From: Thermoanaerobacterales bacterium
GTDB lineage: Bacteria > Bacillota > Thermosediminibacteria > Thermosediminibacterales > Tepidanaerobacteraceae
Direction of reading: 5' to 3'
DNA: 10,849 nucleotides
Assembly: GCA_012841995.1 (NCBI GenBank)
Contig: DUTQ01000154.1
Location: 1-10,849, forward strand
Made by a program: the position numbers and the translations under genes. The notes below the pieces were generated by a model that was not told the DNA's origin, did not search any database, and saw only the letters and a program-made list of their open reading frames with translations. Of the stretch, positions 6,823 to 10,849 are shown one piece after another; position 1 is the first letter of the stretch, and the number at the start of each line of letters is the position of its first letter.

Positions 6823-8103
6823 ATGATAAGGGTAGAAGATATTGTAAATATATTAAGGGAACAAGTCAGACCTGCTCTGGGTTGTACGGAACCCGTTGCT
6901 GTAGCCGTAGCGGTTTCTCGGGCCTATGCGGAAATAGGGGGACAAATCAACAGTATATACATTGAAGTAACACCAAATATCTATAAAAATGGCATGAGGG
7001 TTATGATACCCGGAACTTGTGAGAAAGGGTTGCATATGGCAGCAGCATTAGGAGCTGTTTGTGGAGACTGGAGATTGGGCCTTGAAGTATTCAGAGGAGT
7101 GACAGATGAGTTTTTAAAAGAGGCAAAGCGCATTTTAACTTTAAACATGATTAGAATAAAAAGCAACTTTGATGTAGATAGTCCTTTTTATATTTGCGCA
7201 GAAGTAAAAACCGACAATGGGTATTGTATTTGCATAATAGAAGATTGCCATACGAATATAAGCTATATAGAAAAAAACAATGAACAGGTTTTCAAAAAAA
7301 CCCAGATTTCACCGAGAAAAAACCTTGATGTAAACTTGATACGAGATGCAACTGTAAAAGGTTTAAGGCAGATAATAGAGCAAATACCAATTGATGAACT
7401 TGAGTTTCTTTTGGAAGGTGCCAATTTAAATTTGGAGGTTGCTGAATGGGGGCTGGAAGTGCAAAAAGAGGAAAATGTAGGCTATAAACTTCAGCAGATG
7501 ATACATAATGGCATTCTAGCTGATGATGTAGTGAATAGAGCCAGAGTGGTTACAGCATCCGCAGCATATGCCCGCATGTCTGGGGTGAAAATACCTGTGA
7601 TGAGTAGTGCAGGTAGCGGAAATCATGGAATTACGGCAACCTTGCCGGTGCTAGTGGTTGCAGAGCATTTAAGATGTAGTAATGAAGTCTTGATTAGGAC
7701 TCTTGCATTAAGCCATATTGTTACTATATTAATAAAAACATATACCGGAAGGCTTTCTCCCATGTGTGGCTGTGGTGTTGCTGCAGGTGTAGGAGCAAGT
7801 GCCGGTATATCATGGCTATTAGGAGGTGATGATGAAAAGATCGCCGGTGCAATAAAAAACATGATAGGTAATTTGACCGGTATTGTTTGCGATGGCGCAA
7901 AAAAAGGCTGTGCCTGGAAATTATCCACAGCTGCAGCTGAATCTGTATTAGCTGCCCAATTGGCCATAAGCGGAACTGTTATCCCGGATTTTGATGGAAT
8001 AATCGGAAAGAGTGCTGAAATGACTATTAAAAATCTTGGAAAATTGTGTAATAATGGAATGAAGGGTGTAGATGAGCAAATCATTGAAATTATGTCTTGC
8101 TAA
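6823..8103 (+). CDS. cyuA: L-cysteine desulfidase, CyuA/UPF0597 (serine dehydratase alpha-like) family
   Basis: A 426-residue cytoplasmic enzyme expected to convert L-cysteine to pyruvate, ammonia and hydrogen sulfide with a [4Fe-4S] cluster instead of pyridoxal phosphate. Family marks: VRPALGCTEPVAVAVA near the N-terminus (Cys21 in the CTEP motif), MSSAGSGNHGITATLPV starting at residue 260, MCGCG with Cys315 and Cys317, and VCDGAKKGC with Cys356 and Cys363. In the characterised archaeal enzyme the cluster is held by one N-terminal and two C-terminal cysteines, which these positions fit. The start is ATG 6823, eight bases after GGAGAGGAG. The frame is open 41 codons further up, but that part covers the sigma-54 promoter. 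Length matches E. coli CyuA (about 436). It is followed 17 bases later by the ATC hydrolase-like gene in the same operon. A different substrate, such as serine or another thiol amino acid, is possible. Confidence 0.88.
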   Translation: MIRVEDIVNILREQVRPALGCTEPVAVAVAVSRAYAEIGGQINSIYIEVTPNIYKNGMRVMIPGTCEKGLHMAAALGAVCGDWRLGLEVFRGVTDEFLKEAKRILTLNMIRIKSNFDVDSPFYICAEVKTDNGYCICIIEDCHTNISYIEKNNEQVFKKTQISPRKNLDVNLIRDATVKGLRQIIEQIPIDELEFLLEGANLNLEVAEWGLEVQKEENVGYKLQQMIHNGILADDVVNRARVVTASAAYARMSGVKIPVMSSAGSGNHGITATLPVLVVAEHLRCSNEVLIRTLALSHIVTILIKTYTGRLSPMCGCGVAAGVGASAGISWLLGGDDEKIAGAIKNMIGNLTGIVCDGAKKGCAWKLSTAAAESVLAAQLAISGTVIPDFDGIIGKSAEMTIKNLGKLCNNGMKGVDEQIIEIMSC

Positions 8104-8120
8104 AAATAAGGAGGATTAAC

Positions 8121-8837
8121 ATGTGTAAAGGGAAAATTGAGTTTACTGCAAATCAACATGCACTACTTTTTTCTTGGATAGCAAAGGAAGTTATAGATAG
8201 ATTTGGGGAAAAAGGCAAAAATGCAGTAGGCAGAGGTGTGGTAGAATACGGCAGACAGCGTGGAAAACGAATGGCGTTAAGGGTAAAGAAAGATGGCAAG
8301 CATATTGATATCTCAAATTATATAGCTTATGGAGAATGGCAGGCAAGACCCGGTGATATGGATACAAGGCTTTTTATACACGGCGATGATTTAAATATGC
8401 AGATACATAAATGCCCATGGTTTGAAGAATGGAAAAAGCATGACCTTCTTGAATATGGGCGTATTTATTGTCAATATATAGACGAGGCTATAGTTGAGGG
8501 ATATAACTCACAAATGAAGCTCGACGTACTTCAAAATCGATCGGCAGGAGCCGATTACTGTGACTTTTGGTTCAGAAAGGCAGGTATGACAGAAGAGGAT
8601 TTTGAGAAAATAAATAAGACAAAAAGTAAGCTGGGTGGCAAGGCAATCATGCCTTGGGATTATCATATAGCACATCTTTACAAGGCTTTAGAAGATGTAA
8701 TCATTCAAGAACTAGGTGAAAGAGCAAAAGATGCAATAAAGGCAGCCCTTGATATGTTTGCAAAAAACTATGGGCAAGAGTCTGCTGACATAATTTTGAG
8801 TTTAAAAGATACAGATTTTAATATACTCCCTAAATAA
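8121..8837 (+). CDS. L-2-amino-thiazoline-4-carboxylate (ATC) hydrolase family protein
   Basis: A 238-residue soluble protein that I assign to the ATC hydrolase family from its conserved pattern: FGEKGKNAVGRGVVEYGRQR (28-47, ending in the YGRxRG signature), CPWFEEW (98-104), LLEYGRIYCQYIDEAI (109-124) and GADYCDFWF (143-151). Cys98, Cys117 and Cys147 are candidate functional residues. In Pseudomonas, ATC hydrolase opens the thiazoline ring of ATC, giving a carbamoyl-cysteine that a second hydrolase turns into L-cysteine. No such second enzyme is visible here. The family is broad in anaerobes, so the exact substrate is uncertain. The start is ATG 8121 after AAGGAGGAT (8108-8116). The frame stays open to 8097, but that extension lacks a ribosome-binding site and overlaps the upstream gene. 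The close link to cyuA suggests that its product feeds cysteine degradation. Confidence 0.78.
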   Translation: MCKGKIEFTANQHALLFSWIAKEVIDRFGEKGKNAVGRGVVEYGRQRGKRMALRVKKDGKHIDISNYIAYGEWQARPGDMDTRLFIHGDDLNMQIHKCPWFEEWKKHDLLEYGRIYCQYIDEAIVEGYNSQMKLDVLQNRSAGADYCDFWFRKAGMTEEDFEKINKTKSKLGGKAIMPWDYHIAHLYKALEDVIIQELGERAKDAIKAALDMFAKNYGQESADIILSLKDTDFNILPK

Positions 8838-8885
8838 ATCAGAAAATATTATCATTATACAATTTTCAAAAACACAAGAAGGAAT

Positions 8886-8913
8886 TTGGAATTATTTATC
8901 TAAACTATATATA
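8886..8913 (+). promoter_or_regulatory. Weak candidate sigma-A promoter for the chemoreceptor gene
   Basis: TTGGAA (8886-8891) and TATATA (8908-8913) are 16 bases apart in the 97-base gap between the ATC hydrolase-like gene and the chemoreceptor. The surroundings are very AT-rich, so chance is a real possibility. No terminator is seen in this gap, so read-through from the sigma-54 operon is equally plausible. Confidence 0.3.
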
Positions 8914-8920
8914 TAACAAA

Positions 8921-8937
8921 AAGGAGGTGGTCAAATT
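8921..8937 (+). promoter_or_regulatory. Strong ribosome-binding site followed by an ATT start codon
   Basis: AAGGAGGTGG (8921-8930) is a near-complete anti-16S match. Seven bases after AAGGAGG comes ATT AAA AAA in the reading frame of the chemoreceptor. No ATG, GTG or TTG is in frame between the upstream stop (8914-8916) and TTG 8983. TTG 8983 has no ribosome-binding site and would remove most of the first membrane helix. ATT is therefore the best start, or an original ATG is mutated or misread here. Confidence 0.65.
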
Positions 8938-10554
8938 AAAAAATATAATCTCTATTTAAAGGTTTTCATTATTGCTGCCTTATTGTTTCCTGTAATACTT
9001 TATTTAAGTTCGGCTAAACTGGCATGGTCAAATCGTTTGTTGGGACTTTTACTTTTCACAGAACTTGTTATAGCAATTATTATGCTATATTCACTGGCAA
9101 AAGCAGCTACTAATTTCGAAAAATATCTAATATCGAGTATAAATATCCATGACAGTTCCGGCACATCAACAGCATTGAAGACGCGCATTTTTAAAGACAT
9201 AGCCGGCGACTTTGACGATTTTATTGAGAAAGTCAAGGGGATTCAAAGAGAACTCAAGATAGTTGCAGAACAGGCTCTATTCCTCTCAAACCAGCTTTCT
9301 GCAAGTGTAAAAGATATTGATTTTTCTCATGAGCAGGTAGTTGACTCCATTCAGAGTGTGGCATCAGGAGCTCAACAGCAGGCAGCGCTCTCGCATGAAT
9401 CTAAGAAACAATTAAATGGGTTACTGGATCTTTCGTGGGATTCTATCTCAAGGGCAAAAAGTGCCGGGGACGGTTTTGCCAATCTCGTCAAAATAATAGA
9501 AACTTCTTCTTCAATGATTAAGACATTGATGGATAGTATAAGTAATAGTAGTCAAATAAGTGAGCAATTAGTTCAAGAAATGTCTGAACTCAAAGAAAAA
9601 AGTTTGAAAATAAACAAAATAACTGTTGCAGTAGAAAAGGTAGCAGATCAAACAAACCTATTGGCTTTAAATGCAGCTATTGAAGCTGCAAGGGCAGGCG
9701 AGTATGGGCTGGGATTTGCAGTAGTCGCAAAGGAAGTAGGAAAGCTAGCAGAGGAGTCAAAGGTTTTGGCAAATGATATTAGCGGCATATTAGGAGAAAT
9801 GATGAAAGAAATAAATAAAAATGTTAAAAAAACCGAAGAAAATTCGATTCAATCTAAAAAAGATGTAAGGCAGGCACAGGAATCCAAAAGTTCATTAGAT
9901 CAGGTTATGGCAAGTGCTCATGAATTGGAAAAGCATATATATGGGATTCAGGAAAACACAAATAAGCAGACAAAAGAGGTCAAATACATAGCAAAATCTT
10001 TTGATAATATCGTTTATATAACCGAAGAGGCTTCTGCAGCATCGGAAGAGGTTGCCGCAGCTAGCGAAGAGCAAAAGGCCTCATTGGAAGAGCTCTTGAA
10101 GATGACTGTATACTTAAATGATACACAAGACAGATTGAGCGCAATTATAAAACAGTTTGGCAGTGATAGCAGCATTATAAGTGAAAAACGGGAAGCGATA
10201 AAGAACCTGCTGAATATTTTGATGGAATATGCCTCATCTGCAGAGGTTTTGACAATGGATAAACAAAAACACAAATTGGTTTTTTCAAGGCTTCAAGAAC
10301 AACATCCTGAATTTCAAATCATTTACTCAGCTAAAGGCGGTAAACTCCATTATATTACCAGAACTGTAGATATAGAAGATATAGCTTTTAGGCCGTGGTA
10401 TGGTAAGGCTATTGATGGTAAGACATACATTTCAGAGCCTTATGTTCCTGTGGGCACAGAAGATACATGTATAACTATTTCTGTCCCTATCAAGAATGAA
10501 GAAAATGAAATACTAGGTGTTTTGGCATCTGACATAAAAATAAATGACCTGTGA
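8935..10554 (+). CDS. Methyl-accepting chemotaxis protein with a C-terminal Cache-like domain
   Basis: A 539-residue chemoreceptor if read from the ATT codon. It begins (M)KKYNLYLK and has two close membrane helices, about residues 8-25 and 33-53, with almost no outside loop between, so there is no periplasmic-type ligand domain. A long coiled coil follows. The signalling tip is at about 230-276, with the classic [20 protein letters not shown] (237-256) and [16 protein letters not shown]; the second methylation helix contains [19 protein letters not shown]. After about residue 415 comes a sensor-like domain of the Cache/PDC type, with RPWYGKA (486-492), [10 protein letters not shown] and a closing VLASDI strand. 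Cache domains normally sit outside the cell before the signalling part; here it would be cytoplasmic. The RxWY core of amino-acid-binding Cache domains is present, but the Tyr five residues before the Arg is replaced. The protein should couple to CheW/CheA. The ligand is unknown. Confidence 0.9.
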   Translation: MKKYNLYLKVFIIAALLFPVILYLSSAKLAWSNRLLGLLLFTELVIAIIMLYSLAKAATNFEKYLISSINIHDSSGTSTALKTRIFKDIAGDFDDFIEKVKGIQRELKIVAEQALFLSNQLSASVKDIDFSHEQVVDSIQSVASGAQQQAALSHESKKQLNGLLDLSWDSISRAKSAGDGFANLVKIIETSSSMIKTLMDSISNSSQISEQLVQEMSELKEKSLKINKITVAVEKVADQTNLLALNAAIEAARAGEYGLGFAVVAKEVGKLAEESKVLANDISGILGEMMKEINKNVKKTEENSIQSKKDVRQAQESKSSLDQVMASAHELEKHIYGIQENTNKQTKEVKYIAKSFDNIVYITEEASAASEEVAAASEEQKASLEELLKMTVYLNDTQDRLSAIIKQFGSDSSIISEKREAIKNLLNILMEYASSAEVLTMDKQKHKLVFSRLQEQHPEFQIIYSAKGGKLHYITRTVDIEDIAFRPWYGKAIDGKTYISEPYVPVGTEDTCITISVPIKNEENEILGVLASDIKINDL

Positions 10555-10566
10555 AATGATTCATTG

Positions 10567-10591
10567 GGCGTTGAAAACACGCCTTTTTTTT
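10567..10591 (+). terminator. Intrinsic terminator after the chemoreceptor gene
   Basis: GGCGT (10567-10571) pairs with ACGCC (10579-10583) around a 7-base loop, followed directly by eight T (10584-10591). It begins 12 bases after the TGA stop. The stem is short but GC-rich, and the T-run is strong. Confidence 0.85.
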
Positions 10592-10608
10592 AAGCTTTAA
10601 TTAATACC

Positions 10609-10637
10609 TTTATAATTAAAATGATTTATGATAAAAT
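10609..10637 (+). promoter_or_regulatory. Weak candidate sigma-A promoter for the radical SAM gene
   Basis: TTTATA (10609-10614) and TAAAAT (10632-10637) are separated by 17 bases, upstream of the gene at 10704 and downstream of a terminator. A promoter is expected in this gap, but the -35 match is only four of six bases in very AT-rich DNA. Confidence 0.35.
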
Positions 10638-10703
10638 ATACGCTGTGTACTGAAATCATAGTTGTTTTGCAAAAACCGTTCTACTAACATGGGAGTGAAT
10701 GTT

Positions 10704-10849
10704 ATGACAGGTCAAATTCATAAATTCCGCGTATTTGATAAGGATATTGTCCTTGATGTAAACAGCGGTTCAATCTTTGAAATAGATGCTATGTGTTCTG
10801 ATATACTTGATTTATATAATAAATACACGATTAAAGATATCATCAAAAC
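10704..10849 (+). CDS. Radical SAM peptide maturase, SCIFF-maturase-like (N-terminal 48 codons only)
   Basis: An open frame runs off the window edge. It begins MTGQIHKFRVFDKDIVLDVN, followed by SGSIFEID. The pattern H-K-F, then IVLDVNSG, then a D and a DIL stretch, is typical of the N-terminal leader-binding-like region of radical SAM/SPASM enzymes that make thioether bonds in SCIFF peptides (six cysteines in forty-five residues). Related maturases for other ribosomal peptides share this region, and the CxxxCxxC cluster motif lies beyond the window, so the exact class is open. The start is ATG 10704 with GGGAGTGA (10691-10698) upstream; an in-frame GTG at 10695 overlaps that site and is less likely. 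The small substrate gene that usually sits next to such enzymes is not found in the 150 bases upstream. Confidence 0.6.
   Translation, partial: MTGQIHKFRVFDKDIVLDVNSGSIFEIDAMCSDILDLYNKYTIKDIIK

Noticed and set aside
8097..8120. Earlier start of the ATC-hydrolase-like gene, eight codons upstream
   Set aside because: It overlaps the preceding gene and has no ribosome-binding site, whereas ATG 8121 follows AAGGAGGAT directly.
8838..8920. Flagellar sigma-D promoter for the chemoreceptor
   Set aside because: No GCCGATAA-like -10 element was found in the gap.
8983..8985. TTG start for the chemoreceptor
   Set aside because: No ribosome-binding site precedes it and it would truncate the first membrane helix; the strong site at 8921-8930 points to 8935.

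Overview
The window looks like chromosomal DNA from an anaerobic, low-GC member of the Clostridia. The base composition is AT-rich, the ribosome-binding sites are strong GGAGG types, and TTG, GTG and possibly ATT starts are frequent. The gene content also fits: a sigma-54 regulator with a Cys-rich sensor, an Fe-S cysteine desulfidase and a SCIFF-type radical SAM start. All credible genes are on the + strand. I cannot name a genus. No RNA gene, insertion sequence, prophage or CRISPR array is visible, and no gene-free stretch exceeds about 220 bases.

Layout. (1) Bases 45-2527: a compact YtrA-type unit. A good sigma-A promoter and a palindromic operator lead into a GntR/YtrA repressor, an ABC ATPase and an ABC-2 type permease, all overlapping, and it ends in a strong intrinsic terminator. 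(2) 2623-3870: a secreted protein with three Asp-rich (D-x-[DNT]-x-D-G-like) motifs, function unknown. A 154-base gap with a possible 34-codon mini-ORF follows. (3) 4025-8837: the most interesting part. It holds a DUF4213/DUF364 Rossmann-like protein, a sigma-54 enhancer-binding regulator (Cys-rich sensor, PAS, AAA+, Fis), then a near-perfect -24/-12 promoter, then an L-cysteine desulfidase (CyuA/UPF0597) gene and a gene of the L-2-amino-thiazoline-4-carboxylate (ATC) hydrolase family. (4) 8935-10554: a methyl-accepting chemotaxis protein with an inverted architecture (Cache-like sensor at the cytoplasmic C-terminus) and what appears to be an ATT start codon, followed by a terminator. (5) 10704 to the window edge: the N-terminus of a peptide-modifying radical SAM enzyme resembling SCIFF maturases.

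How the parts may work together. The regulator at 4842 is the obvious candidate to activate the sigma-54 promoter at 6753-6769. That promoter would express a cysteine desulfidase (cysteine to pyruvate, ammonia and sulfide) together with an enzyme family known for opening the cyclic cysteine precursor ATC. My working hypothesis is a sigma-54-controlled module for catabolism of cysteine or a cysteine-derived thiazoline. The DUF364 protein and the chemoreceptor may be linked accessories. The linkage and family calls come from the sequence and memory of the families; the pathway is inference.
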